DNA of 64,000 nt from Desulfoluna sp942491485 (GTDB lineage Bacteria; Desulfobacterota; Desulfobacteria; Desulfobacterales; Desulfolunaceae): contig CALOAX010000004.1 in NCBI GenBank assembly GCA_942491485.1, forward strand, positions 496,001-560,000, written 5' to 3'. Positions within the stretch are counted from its first letter, which is position 1. The number at the start of each line of letters is the position of its first letter. The notes below the pieces were generated by a model, which was given only the letters and a program-made list of their open reading frames with translations, made no database searches and had not been told where the DNA came from. Position numbers and translations under genes: made by a program. Positions 18,449 to 27,522 of this stretch are shown here, piece after piece.

Positions 18449-18519
18449 ATCGTTTTTTGTCTGGTTACTTTTTGCGCCGGTCCCAATGCAAATCATCCAC
18501 GACCAACTCGAGGAAGACA

Positions 18520-19479
18520 ATGCCCGTATTTAACTACAACAATCAGGATATCCACTATGAGTTCCGGGGGGAGCCCGGAACACCGGTGGTGGTTTTTGTC
18601 AACGGGTTGACCCAGCGCACCGATCACTGGGTCCAGTATACGGATGATCTCAACAAAGCCGGCTTTCAGGTGCTGTCCTACGACCTTTTAGGGCAAGGCA
18701 CTTCGTCCAAGCCGGTTTTATTTATAGATTTTTATGAAAATCCAGCAATTCTGGCAGCACTTTTAGACCACTTGCATATTGATCAGGTCTATATCGGGGG
18801 CGTCTCCTTTGGAGGGGTCATCGTGCTTCGTTTTGGCATCGAATATCCTGACCGGGTCAAAGGCCTGATCCCCATGAGTTGCTTTACGGAAATGGATGCC
18901 ACGCTGTCTAAAATCGGGACCAATTTACACTTGGGGATGACCGGCGTCGGATTTGAATACCTGGTCAGCCTTTTGATTCCCATCAACTTCAGCTCCAAAT
19001 GGATGGCTGCGAATCAGGACAGTATTCCGCAACTCGAGCGCAACGCGGCCTCCTATAACGATCTGTATGGAATACAGAACCTGATGGAATCAATCCGGGA
19101 TTTCAAGCCCTTTACCCATGATTTGAAAAAGATCACCTGCCCGACCCTTATCCTGAACGGTGAATATGACAATTTGACGCCCCGGTGGGCCCATGAACTG
19201 ATGAGGGTTCATATCAGCAGTTCCCGACTGATGTTGATGCAGCATGTCTGCCATGCGTTTACCATTGAGATTCCCGAGATCGTCTGTCGGGTCATCGCCG
19301 ATTTCATCGGCCAGGTGGAAAACGGAACCTGGGTCGGGGATAAATCTGTTTGGGTGGCAACGGATGATCCCACGGCAGACGAAATCGCTTTCCCCTGCCA
19401 TGGGGACCACACGAGGAATATTCCGTTTGCGAAAACTAATCATGCAGGGAACGTATGGAAAACCACAGCGAAAGTATAA
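18520..19479 (+). CDS. Alpha/beta hydrolase with C-terminal extension
   Basis: A 319-residue cytoplasmic protein without signal peptide; the ATG at 18520 has GAGGAAG upstream and begins the typical first strand. The oxyanion region is VNGLTQRTDHW, the nucleophile is Ser96 in GVSFGG, the acid lies in NGEYDNLTP and the His in HVCHAFTIE. The core ends near residue 265. A further 50 residues rich in Asp, Trp and Thr with a CHGDH motif do not match the usual fold end. The last 25 bases overlap the next gene, so the two are probably translationally coupled. The substrate is unknown. Confidence 0.85.
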   Translation: MPVFNYNNQDIHYEFRGEPGTPVVVFVNGLTQRTDHWVQYTDDLNKAGFQVLSYDLLGQGTSSKPVLFIDFYENPAILAALLDHLHIDQVYIGGVSFGGVIVLRFGIEYPDRVKGLIPMSCFTEMDATLSKIGTNLHLGMTGVGFEYLVSLLIPINFSSKWMAANQDSIPQLERNAASYNDLYGIQNLMESIRDFKPFTHDLKKITCPTLILNGEYDNLTPRWAHELMRVHISSSRLMLMQHVCHAFTIEIPEIVCRVIADFIGQVENGTWVGDKSVWVATDDPTADEIAFPCHGDHTRNIPFAKTNHAGNVWKTTAKV

Positions 19480-20129
19480 AAGACGTGGCAGTTCGATATT
19501 TTGAGGAACATCCATTGGGAGCCGAGACGCAGACCCGTATCAGCCTTTTTTTAATGAGTCTCAAACAGGCAAATGCCATGATTCTGGCAAAAAATGAATA
19601 TCAGCCCATGGAGTGGCTCCCCTATACACTGCTTCACAGGCAGTATTATAAGGAGATGGAGCTGGCCACGCTACTCCATCGGTCCACACAATGGAGCCTG
19701 AACCCCCTCACATACATGGATGCTTCCCAAATGAACGCGAAGTTCTGGTCCAGCATTAAGGCCTATCAATTTACGACGGGTTGGTTTTCCCAGGACCGGA
19801 CATTTTTCGAATACCTTGCGTTGAGCCATGCCTTCATGTCTGAGGTTCGTTTTGTCCCGCTTTTTTCGCCGGATTACTCCCTGGAAAACCAATTCTATGC
19901 AGCGTTGTATGCCATTGAGAATGAAAACGGACGGCAGATTCAGACACAGATTCGTTTCCTCAAGGACATGGAGCTGCCGCTGACCCGTGTTGAAAAAGAA
20001 GAGATTGTCGATGAAAAACGGCGGATGGTTGCAGGCCTTTTTTCCGATCTGCTGGCCTCCGTCTGCCAACGCACCGATCCCATTTCGAACTGGGCAAGTC
20101 CGTTGGCATTCGGGTGGCTGGCAAACTGA
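19455..20129 (+). CDS. Uncharacterised protein coupled to alpha/beta hydrolase
   Basis: A 224-residue soluble protein that I do not recognise. It is mostly helical, rich in Met, Phe and Tyr, and has no signal peptide, membrane segment or Cys cluster. The overlap of 25 bases with the hydrolase gene argues that the two products act together, possibly as subunits of one complex. It is followed by a spacer of about 240 bases and another hydrolase gene. Confidence 0.7.
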   Translation: MENHSESIKDVAVRYFEEHPLGAETQTRISLFLMSLKQANAMILAKNEYQPMEWLPYTLLHRQYYKEMELATLLHRSTQWSLNPLTYMDASQMNAKFWSSIKAYQFTTGWFSQDRTFFEYLALSHAFMSEVRFVPLFSPDYSLENQFYAALYAIENENGRQIQTQIRFLKDMELPLTRVEKEEIVDEKRRMVAGLFSDLLASVCQRTDPISNWASPLAFGWLAN

Positions 20130-20371
20130 GGTACGGCGGTTAAAGCGGACAAGTTACACGTTACGGTAGCGTGTTCTGACACGTCGAAGCTTGTGATCCT
20201 GCCTGCACAAACCGCCAGCTTATGTGTCGGGGAAGCCCGAGCCGAAGGCCCTTGCGCTATGGTGGTTACGTCACCTTAGCCTCCGGAGGTACGTTTTTTT
20301 TCGGCTACTTAGAGCGTAGAAGGCATACGGAATCGTTACCATCATATTTTATACGTCAAAAGGAGGGCAGC

Positions 20372-21223
20372 ATGCCATTCGTACAAGCAGGGGATATCAA
20401 ACTGCATTATGCCGAGTATGGGTCGGGCGATAACATCATCGTATTCGTTCATGGCAACCTGGGATGCCTTGACTGGATGGACCTGGCATGGCCCATGCTC
20501 AGCGACCAGTATCATATCTACGCTTTTGACTGGAGGGGGTGCGGGGAATCAGACAAGCCGGAACCCACCAAGGATTTCGACAATTATTCCATGCGGCAGC
20601 ATGCGGTGGACATGATTAACGCCATCAAGGCTTTGCAAATCAAAAAGTGTCACTTGGTCAATCACTCCACAGGGGGCATTATCTGTTCGCATATGCTCCT
20701 GATGGAGCCGGATCTCTTCCAAAAGGTGCTTTGTCTCGACCCGGTGGGGCCCCAGGGGATGAAACTCCCCGAAGGGAGCAGCGATGTGTTCCAGGCGATG
20801 AAGGATTGCTCGGATACGGCGTTTGCTGTTTTGGCTGGTACAGCAACGTCCCTGTTCGACCCCCAAAGCCTCGAGCCTGGAAAGGTCCCCATATTCAGCA
20901 GCAGCGCCACCGATCCCCAGAAAAATCTCTTCTCCACCATTGTTGAAAAGACCAGAAAATTGAGTGATGGCATTTGGTTTGGCACACCCATCCAGCTGGC
21001 AAAGGAATATGAGTCCGGCGGGCTTACAGGGCAGCTCAAAAAAATCTTCCATCCGCACCTGGTGGTGTGGGGAGAAAAAGATGCCTGGATTCCGAAATCC
21101 CATGTGGAGGAGATGGTCAGTCTCCTGCCCAATTGCGAACTGAAAATCGTTCCTAACGCTGGTCATTCGTTAAATCTGGAGGACCCAGAGGCTTTTGCGA
21201 AGATTTTCAGGGGTTTTTTATAG
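20372..21223 (+). CDS. Alpha/beta hydrolase
   Basis: A 283-residue cytoplasmic protein. The ATG at 20372 follows AGGAGGGC and starts the standard fold (MPFVQAGDIKLHYAEYGSG). Oxyanion motif FVHGNLGC, nucleophile Ser99 in NHSTGG, acid in WGEKDAWIP and His in NAGHSLNLED. Overall form matches the 3-oxoadipate enol-lactonase/haloalkane-dehalogenase branch. It is the last of the plus-strand hydrolase cluster. The substrate is unknown. Confidence 0.85.
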   Translation: MPFVQAGDIKLHYAEYGSGDNIIVFVHGNLGCLDWMDLAWPMLSDQYHIYAFDWRGCGESDKPEPTKDFDNYSMRQHAVDMINAIKALQIKKCHLVNHSTGGIICSHMLLMEPDLFQKVLCLDPVGPQGMKLPEGSSDVFQAMKDCSDTAFAVLAGTATSLFDPQSLEPGKVPIFSSSATDPQKNLFSTIVEKTRKLSDGIWFGTPIQLAKEYESGGLTGQLKKIFHPHLVVWGEKDAWIPKSHVEEMVSLLPNCELKIVPNAGHSLNLEDPEAFAKIFRGFL

Positions 21224-21529
21224 ACCCATGGCGTCAGACACTTCGAATGAAACGGTGCCGAGGGAACAAAGAGGTATGTCATTGTAATTAGCAACGTGTG
21301 GCGTTGTCGTAAAAGGAACTCTTGTAAAAACCCAAGAAAAACGAAGACAAGCTGATAGCATGTATTTGCGGCGAAGCCGCCTTTGTTGTCGAAGCCCACT
21401 CTGCCCTTGGTTGGGGGCTGTCGCCACCCTCAAGACGGTGGGTGCAGATGACGTCTGTTTCTTTCATCGTAACTATTCACGAATGCCTTCGGCGGGTCGC
21501 TTTTTGATTCGTACAACATAAGTGGAAAA

Positions 21530-21710
21530 CCGTGCCGGGCTGGGGTATTAGCGTACCGAGTGCCGTACTGGCACTGGATATTCGTCTGCTCACCGCACCA
21601 TGGGTCAGGCTGAGCTCTTCCCCTGCTTCAGCGATGCTTCCGGTGCGGTGCAGGGCACCCAGGGTTCTCACATCATCCCGTGATGGGAATGGGGTTCGCC
21701 TTATTGGTTA
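21530..21710 (-). pseudogene. Remnant of a LysR-type regulator (HTH only)
   Basis: On the minus strand about 45 codons encode a LysR helix-turn-helix (RTLGALHRTGSIAEAGEELS, then LTHGAVSRRI). No ATG precedes it; the codon where a start would be expected reads ATA, and a stop lies just before. Past the HTH the similarity fades into a repeat-like GGGTCGC sequence. The remnant diverges from the LysE exporter gene, the usual arrangement of a LysE regulator, so it is probably the lost cognate regulator. Confidence 0.6.
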
Positions 21711-21827
21711 TGGTGAGTCACAAATACCCGTCAGGGCAAATCGCTTCTTAAATGATGAAAAATGTTGCATATTACACGGGCAAATGAGATCACATTTCAT
21801 AAAACCCGTACTAAGGAGTGGTAAGAT

Positions 21828-22466
21828 ATGCCGTTTGCGCAGGGGATTCCATATTTAGCAGAATGCCTGTCGGTGGGTGCTATCGCTGTATTCATGGCCG
21901 TCAGCCCGGGGCCGGACTTTGTCATGGTGACACGAAACAGCCTGCTGTACTCTCGGAAGTCAGGTCTCTATTCGGCACTTGGCGTCGGGGTGGCGATTTG
22001 GGTGCATGTCACCTACTCGATTGCCGGGTTGGCGATTCTGATATCGAAGTCCATCGTTCTGTTTTCCATCTTAAAATACCTGGGGGCGGCTTATCTGATT
22101 TATACCGGGTGGAAGACGTTCACCTCGAAACCGGGCGAAAGTACGGACACGGTTTCGTCCTCTTCGCAATTGGGAAATGGCGCGTCATTTAAGGTCGGGT
22201 TCATCACCAATGCCTTGAACCCAAAGACCTCGATTTTTTTCTTGAGTCTCTTTACCCAGATCGTCAGCCCTCAAACCCCTCTGGCGGTGCTGGTTGTGTA
22301 TGGTGCCATTATCTCCGTTGTCCACATGCTCTGGTTTTGTGCCGTGGCGACTTTCTTCACCCATCCTGCCTTTCTGGCGAGGTTCAATTCAGTGAAAGGC
22401 CTCATTGAAAAATGTGTGGGGGCCCTTTTGATTGGTCTGGGTGTCAAAGTGGCAACGAGTTCGTGA
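21828..22466 (+). CDS. LysE/RhtB-family amino-acid exporter
   Basis: A 212-residue inner-membrane protein with six hydrophobic segments and the family motif SPGPDFVMVTRNS near residue 28, followed by SALGVGVAIWVH. LysE/RhtB proteins export amino acids or homoserine lactones. AAGGAGTGG lies 6 bases before the start. A decayed LysR HTH remnant diverges from it, so control by that regulator has probably been lost. Confidence 0.88.
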   Translation: MPFAQGIPYLAECLSVGAIAVFMAVSPGPDFVMVTRNSLLYSRKSGLYSALGVGVAIWVHVTYSIAGLAILISKSIVLFSILKYLGAAYLIYTGWKTFTSKPGESTDTVSSSSQLGNGASFKVGFITNALNPKTSIFFLSLFTQIVSPQTPLAVLVVYGAIISVVHMLWFCAVATFFTHPAFLARFNSVKGLIEKCVGALLIGLGVKVATSS

Positions 22467-22789
22467 TGGGAAAAAACCGGAAAAGGAGAGTTTCGACACT
22501 CCTGACACGGTGAAAAAACAAAATTTATTTCCACACCGTCTCCAGATTGACGGTAGCTGCAAACTGAATGACAGAACGAATTTTTACCACGAAGGACACG
22601 AAGTGTACGAAGGCGGCTTCGCCGCTAAGAGCGCCCTGTCTCTCTTTTGTTTCTCTTCATGTCCTTCGTGCTCTTCATGGTTCATAAGGCCCTTCTTTTG
22701 TAACAGCATCAAAAGTTGCCATTCATTGTAGCGCATCTCCTCATTTACTGTGGGCGTTCACTTGGTAAATCCCATGAATTCAGACCTTG

Positions 22790-22890
22790 GCCATATGCCA
22801 AGTCTTTCCATGCTGCAATAAAGTCGTTGCTCCTGTGGGACAATGAAAAAAGCCCGTTCCATGTACATCATGGTAACGGGTTTTTTTATT
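22790..22890 (+). ncRNA. Possible small RNA ending in an intrinsic terminator
   Basis: No gene precedes it. A CTTGGCCATATGCCAAG hairpin at about 22783-22799 is followed by a linker and a strong terminator at 22851-22887 (CCCGTTCCATG paired with CATGGTAACGGG, then seven T). Because the A-run upstream would also make it work on the minus strand, it may instead end transcription from either side. Confidence 0.35.
22851..22887. terminator. Intrinsic terminator (bidirectional form)
   Basis: Stem CCCGTTCCATG with CATGGTAACGGG, A-run on the left and T-run on the right. Confidence 0.8.
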
Positions 22891-22907
22891 TGTATCACTC
22901 AAGAACC

Positions 22908-22965
22908 ACAAGCAGGCCCCACCGGGGTGGGTGGAGGGGGGATGGGGGCCTGCTTGCTTTTAATC
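22908..22965 (+). terminator. GC-rich hairpin followed by T-rich run
   Basis: AAGCAGGCCCC pairs with GGGGCCTGCTT around a G-rich loop, then GCTTTT. It lies 20 bases after the preceding terminator; the pair may insulate the region. Confidence 0.55.
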
Positions 22966-23034
22966 TGTCTACACCTGCGGCTAACTCGTGATACGAAAGC
23001 TATTCGGGCTACATGAAGAAGGTTAAACAACCTG

Positions 23035-23112
23035 TGCCGTTCATCACGGGCGTAGCCCGTCAGCGAATGAGAAGAACCCGAGGAACGAGGGTTCGGATCA
23101 TTCGCGAACCTG
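23035..23112. repeat. Class C repeat module
   Basis: Contains the CACGGGCGTAGCCCGTCAGCGAATG unit in slightly varied form, the CGAGGAACGAGGGTTCGG core and CATTCGCGAACCTGG, lying against the stop codon of the minus-strand secreted-protein gene. Confidence 0.7.
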
Positions 23113-23114
23113 GG

Positions 23115-23579
23115 CTACTCAGAGTCCAGGGCCATGGCGATGGATGCACCGCAGCTGAAAGCATCTGATCCCACAGAGGCAGGAATCATGGTGTATTCAC
23201 CGACCTTTTCGCCCTGCTGTGCCAGTTCGTGGAGGTTGTCGTAGGTGGCTTCGATGGCTTGTGTTCCGTCAAGGCTGCCAGCGATGTAGTTTCGGGGGAT
23301 ATAAACACGCTGAACGGAGGCACGGACGCGCCCGTCGTCGCATTTTTTGGCTTGTACATCCAGGATTCGACCTTCGCCATTGGTGAAGTAGGTGGTGTCT
23401 CCCCCGTTCTGGTTCAGAGAGGCCATGGCAAGCTCGTGGAGCTGGGTTCCTTCATGGGCGACCGGGCCGAACGTAAAGTCCATGACGCCGGCAGACGCCT
23501 GGGTGCTGAAGAGAGTGAGGGCGAAAAGAACCATCAAAGTGGAGACGATACGGGACTGGGTGATAGTTTTTGTTTTCAT
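23115..23579 (-). CDS. Small secreted protein of unknown function
   Basis: A 154-residue protein with a clear signal peptide (about residues 1-30, ending ASA). The mature part starts GVMDFTFGPVAHEG and has two Cys (in KKCDDGR and FSCGAS) that could pair in the periplasm. I do not recognise a family. It is flanked on both sides by gene-poor DNA and stands alone, with an AGGAG-like site before the ATG. Confidence 0.75.
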   Translation of the reverse strand: MKTKTITQSRIVSTLMVLFALTLFSTQASAGVMDFTFGPVAHEGTQLHELAMASLNQNGGDTTYFTNGEGRILDVQAKKCDDGRVRASVQRVYIPRNYIAGSLDGTQAIEATYDNLHELAQQGEKVGEYTMIPASVGSDAFSCGASIAMALDSE

Positions 23580-23856
23580 GGTTATAAAACTCCTGATTTT
23601 ATGCGTGTCTTCGGTTGATGCCCGGGCAAGGGGGCTCTCTTGATAACTGGCGGACTTGCCCCGGCAATCTGCGATTGTGATTCGTTAAGGTGGCGTATTG
23701 CCATCCTGGGAACGGTTATACTCGGTTGATTTAAATTCATGTAGAGGGTAAAAAAGCATTTGTTAATTGCAAATTTTGCAATTAATGAGCCGGTACTCCC
23801 TGTTGGGAAATCAAGGGCCTGGGAAGATTGACAAACTGGATGTGTGAGTTCAGGGC

Positions 23857-23887
23857 GGCTAATGGCTAATGGCTAATGGCTAATGGC
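23857..23887. repeat. Short tandem repeat, four units of TAATGGC
   Basis: Four direct copies of a 7-base unit in the spacer between divergent genes; it could vary in number by slippage. Confidence 0.9.
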
Positions 23888-23959
23888 GCTGCATATGTGG
23901 AAAGCCCAACGCATGGGGTTTGCCAACAGCATTGACATGATCTGGATCGCTCTCAGTGC

Positions 23960-24010
23960 ATGTTTGTGAAACGTTTCAAAAGTTTGGCCCCCGGCAAGGC
24001 CGCCGGAGGC
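23960..24010. repeat. Class A repeat right end
   Basis: TGTTTGTGAAACGTTTC, then a CCCCCGGCAAGGCC hairpin and GCCGGAGGC, 65 bases before the LysR start. Confidence 0.75.
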
Positions 24011-24075
24011 AATGAGAAGCTGAATAGTTACGGACGACGAATCAGGAACCAAGCACGAGGAACGCTTTTAGACAT

Positions 24076-24978
24076 ATGACAATGGAAACCAATGAACGAA
24101 TCTTTTTGCGGGTTGTGGAGGCAGGAAGTCTGAAGGCGGCGGCGGAGCAGCTGGGCACCGACCCCTCGTCGGTGAGCCGGAAGATCGCGGCACTGGAGGC
24201 ACGACTCGGGGTAAAGCTGCTCCAGCGTTCCACCAGGCGCTCCATGCCCACGGAGGCAGGCCAGCATTATTATGACGGCATGCGCAGGTTGGCGGACGAG
24301 CAGTCTGCCCTGGAGGCCCACGTAGCCCATGAGACGGACATCCCCAGGGGGCTCCTTCGGGTAACAGCCCCCAATAACATCGGTGACGAGCATGTGGCCC
24401 CGGTTCTCACCTCCATGCTGGAGATGTACCCGGACCTGAAGGTGGAGCTTATCCTGACGGGGGAGGTGCAGGACATGAGCGAAAAGGGGATCGATGTGGC
24501 CATCTGCATTGGCCACCTTCCTGATTCCAACCTCATCTGTCGCAAATTGATCGAGGTGCCAGTGGTCCTGCTTGCCTCAAAGAAGTACCTTAAAGGGCGG
24601 CCTGTCCCGAAAAAACCATCGGACCTGCCCGGCCACGATTTTCTTTTCTTTACACGCGTGCAGCGGGAGGACCCTCTGGAGTTCATCGGCCCGGATGGTC
24701 CCGAGACAGTCAAGGTGTCTGAGAAAATCATTGTGAACAGTGCATCGGTGATTCGGAAGCTCAACAGGGAAGGGCTTGGGATCAGCATAGGTACCCGGTG
24801 GGCCTTCAGGGACCTGATTGAGAGCGGGGAACTGGTCCAGTTGATGCCCGATTACCAGCTCGAACCGTACCCCCTCTATGCCACCTATGTCTCCACGGCC
24901 TTTGTCCCGGCAAAAATCCGTCGGTTTGTGGATCTTATGGCTGAGTATTCGGCCGTGGCGTTTGATGAGCGTTTTTGA
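24076..24978 (+). CDS. LysR-family transcriptional regulator
   Basis: A 300-residue regulator with an N-terminal winged helix (residues about 5-62, SLKAAAEQLGTDPSSVSRKI) and a LysR substrate-binding domain (about 90-290). The pattern of the HTH and DVAICIGHLPDSNLI resembles the CrgA/PA2758-like group. Start could also be the ATG two codons later. It points away from the short secreted gene and toward another LysR gene in opposite orientation, so no target is evident. Confidence 0.88.
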   Translation: MTMETNERIFLRVVEAGSLKAAAEQLGTDPSSVSRKIAALEARLGVKLLQRSTRRSMPTEAGQHYYDGMRRLADEQSALEAHVAHETDIPRGLLRVTAPNNIGDEHVAPVLTSMLEMYPDLKVELILTGEVQDMSEKGIDVAICIGHLPDSNLICRKLIEVPVVLLASKKYLKGRPVPKKPSDLPGHDFLFFTRVQREDPLEFIGPDGPETVKVSEKIIVNSASVIRKLNREGLGISIGTRWAFRDLIESGELVQLMPDYQLEPYPLYATYVSTAFVPAKIRRFVDLMAEYSAVAFDERF

Positions 24979-25032
24979 GGGGAAGGAAAAATAAAAAAGC
25001 GATGCCCTCTATGGGTAAAGTGGCCAAAAAAT

Positions 25033-25197
25033 GCCTCCGGCGGCAAGGTGTGCCACCTTGAAAGCAGCGAACGGATGCCCCTCGTTCCTAAGGTCAAATC
25101 ACACCCGTCTTTGATTCAGTGTAAACCTGGGCTCATTTACCAAAAAATGTTTGTTGAACTTTGCAAAAGTTTAGCCCCCGGCAGGGCCGCCGGAGGC
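25033..25197. repeat. Composite intergenic repeat (class B + class A)
   Basis: GCCTCCGGCGGC, AAGGTGTGCCACCTT hairpin, CCCCTCGTTCCT core, AAACTTTGCAAAAGTTT-like hairpin, GCAGGGCCGCCGGAGGC. It is one of the most complete copies. Confidence 0.85.
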
Positions 25198-25283
25198 GTC
25201 TTTATTAACACCATGGGCGAAGCCCGTCAGCAAATGTGACGTACCCGAGGCACGAGGGGCCGGAGCATTTGCGAACCTGCCTG

Positions 25284-26168
25284 TTACTGTGTATGCCCTT
25301 CCATTACCTGCACAAAAGATTCCAGAACGTGGGAGTTCCGGTTCTCCGGCCAGACCGCGATCACCTCAATGGTTGGAAACGGGTCCGCAATGGGCAGATA
25401 AACCACCCCTTCCCGGCCGAGCCGCTTTGTTGACTCCGGCACCGGGCTGACCCCCATGCCGGCAGCGACCAGGGCGATGGCCGTGAGTCGGCGATTGGTT
25501 TCCTGGATCATTTTGGGCTTCACACCGGCATCCGTGAATTTCCTTATGATAAAATCAAACAAATCCGGCTGGTACTCACGGTTGAACATGATCAGGGCGT
25601 CATCGGTCAGGTCACTCAGTCTGATTTCGGAGTTTCCGGCCAGGGGGTGGTGGTCGGGCAGTGCCAGCACGTAGTTTTCCCTGAGATAGGTTTTTGTGAG
25701 GAACCCATTGAGGTTGTGGCCGTATGCACGAATAAATCCGATATCAAGGTCCCCGTTTGACAGGGCAGAGAGCTGAGAGTTGGTGCTCAACTCTTTCAGC
25801 TCAAGCCGGACGTTTGGACACCGCGAGCGGAAATCCCGAATGACTTCTGGCAACTTGCTTTGATTCAGAATCACGACAAAGCCGATGGTGAGTTGCCCCT
25901 CTTCACCGCGGGCCATGGCTTGGACGGTTTCTGTTGCCCTGTCGAGTTTCTCAAGAACGGATTGTGCCTCTTTTTTAAGAAAGTCGCCTTCGGGGGTGAG
26001 CGCCACGGACCGGCTCGTTCGTTCAAACAGTTTTGTCCCGAGTTCGTCTTCCAGTTGCTTGATCTGCTGGGATAAAGGTGGCTGTGATATATTCATTCTG
26101 CGGGCAGCGTTTCCAAAATGCAGATCCTCTGCCACCGCCAGAAAATATTTGAGTTGCCTGAGTTCCAT
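25284..26168 (-). CDS. LysR-family transcriptional regulator
   Basis: A 294-residue regulator from the ATG that begins MELRQLKYFLAVAEDLHFG; the longer open frame upstream is repeat sequence. Winged helix at about 1-60 (NAARRMNISQPPLSQQIKQL) and a binding domain of the BenM/CatR/AlsR type (DIGFIRAY). Such regulators often control aromatic-compound or acid catabolism. No divergent partner lies next to it; the neighbour beyond the repeat is the NHL lipoprotein. Confidence 0.9.
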   Translation of the reverse strand: MELRQLKYFLAVAEDLHFGNAARRMNISQPPLSQQIKQLEDELGTKLFERTSRSVALTPEGDFLKKEAQSVLEKLDRATETVQAMARGEEGQLTIGFVVILNQSKLPEVIRDFRSRCPNVRLELKELSTNSQLSALSNGDLDIGFIRAYGHNLNGFLTKTYLRENYVLALPDHHPLAGNSEIRLSDLTDDALIMFNREYQPDLFDFIIRKFTDAGVKPKMIQETNRRLTAIALVAAGMGVSPVPESTKRLGREGVVYLPIADPFPTIEVIAVWPENRNSHVLESFVQVMEGHTQ

Positions 26169-26226
26169 TGTTGCTTTGCCTTTGTTCTCAATTCCTCGGA
26201 GAGATATATTCAGCGCATGAAAAACG

Positions 26227-26398
26227 GCCTCCGGCGGCAAGGTGTGCCACCTTGAAAGCAGGTTACGAATGTGCTTTGCCCCTCGTTCCTCGGGTCAAAT
26301 CACATCCGTCTTTCGTTGGATGTGAATCCGGAATTATCTATTAAGACCTGTTTATCAAACTTTTTAAAAGTTTGGCCCCCGGCAGGGCCGCCGGAGGC
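26227..26398. repeat. Composite intergenic repeat (class B + class A)
   Basis: Same architecture as the copy at 25033: GCCTCCGGCGGC to GCCGCCGGAGGC, about 170 bases, between divergent genes. Confidence 0.85.
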
Positions 26399-26524
26399 GT
26401 AAGCTGAATAGTGACGGCCGATCCATATCAAATGGATATCAATCAAGGCACAAACATATATTAGACTTAGTAATACAACTCCTGTATCACCAGTGCAACA
26501 GATCACTATGAAAGGAGGAAAGCG

Positions 26525-27046
26525 ATGATTCGAAAACATCCCAAAAAAATTCGATTGTGTTTGGCTATCCTTGGTTTACTTGTTTCAATGATGCTCTTGT
26601 CCTGCAGAAGCAATGAGACAGGTTCCGGTGTACTTCCTGTGAGAATTAAAGTGACACAGCTGACGGCAAACGTGACCACACCCAGTGCCATCACGATGGA
26701 TCGTCGCGGAAACCTTTATGTAGTGGATCGTGAAAAAGGCCGCGTGGAATTGATCATGCCGGATGGAACAAAAACGGTTTTTGCGGAAGGTCTGGCCACG
26801 CCAACGGGTATTGCTGTGGATTTCAAAGGGCGGGTTTACGTGTGTGAGGCTTTGCCCGGCACCGTACAGTGCATTCACCCCAGCGGGGAAATGACACGTG
26901 TGGCGGACGGGTTGTGTCAGCCAGCAGGTATTACTTTGGACCTCGACGGGGGCCTCATTGTTGCCTGCAAAGGGAGTGGTTCCATTGTAAAGATCGAGGG
27001 TGGGCAGCGCGTTGAGCCCAAGAGCGTAACCATTCAAATCCTGTAA
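26525..27046 (+). CDS. NHL-repeat-like lipoprotein
   Basis: A 173-residue protein with a lipoprotein signal (LLSC, Cys at about 27) and three or so NHL/SMP-30-like beta-propeller blades (TPSAITMDRRGNLYVVDREK; TPTGIAVDFKGRVYVCEA; QPAGITLDLDGGLIVACKGS). A complete propeller needs six blades, so it may oligomerise or be a shortened remnant; the stop falls just before a repeat. A strong AAAGGAGGAAAG site precedes the ATG. Function unknown. Confidence 0.75.
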   Translation: MIRKHPKKIRLCLAILGLLVSMMLLSCRSNETGSGVLPVRIKVTQLTANVTTPSAITMDRRGNLYVVDREKGRVELIMPDGTKTVFAEGLATPTGIAVDFKGRVYVCEALPGTVQCIHPSGEMTRVADGLCQPAGITLDLDGGLIVACKGSGSIVKIEGGQRVEPKSVTIQIL

Positions 27047-27056
27047 AACCAGGAAA

Positions 27057-27522
27057 GCCTCCGGCGGCCCTGCCGGGGGCCACACTTTTGAAACGTTTGA
27101 TAAACAGGTTTTGAGCCCAATTTCGATTGTATGGCCGATGTCCGCAATCCAACAGTTTGGGCTTTACGAGTCTGTGGTTCTCTTTTCCCTTGGCCCGGAT
27201 ATTTCACGAATTGGGTGCGCTCATATGCAAGGCATCAGAGCTGCCGATGTAGTGGTTTACCTCAAAGCTCTGATAACGCGGCAGATGAGTGCACCAGGCT
27301 CGCCCGAAGGGTGAGAAAATCAGACAAAATACCGTGAATTACATTTTGCATTTTTGAAATACCTAAATACGTCAAAATAAAGGACTGTAATTACAGTTTA
27401 TTCCCTGTGCCTGATTGTTTTCTCATGAAATGTCCGGGTTAGCCCCTGTGGGGTAAGGAAAAAGGGAACCACAACCGGAACGTTTTTGCGGAGCTTTTTT
27501 CAAAAAGCGATCCGCCGAAGGC
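27057..27522. repeat. Composite repeat interrupted by a class F element
   Basis: Starts with a class A left end (GCCTCCGGCGGC) right after the lipoprotein stop and ends with a class G right end (GCGATCCGCCGAAGGC). A different element bounded by CCCGGATATTTCA repeats (27193-27444) sits inside it. Confidence 0.65.
27193..27444. mobile_element. MITE-like element with short terminal inverted repeats (class F)
   Basis: About 250 bases bounded by GCCCGGATATTTCACG and the inverted TCATGAAATGTCCGGGTTAG. It has no coding capacity. The internal segments (GCATCAGAGCTG, GGCTCGCCCGAAGGGTGAGA) recur at 28401 and partly at 57890, 46387 and 45217. Confidence 0.6.
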
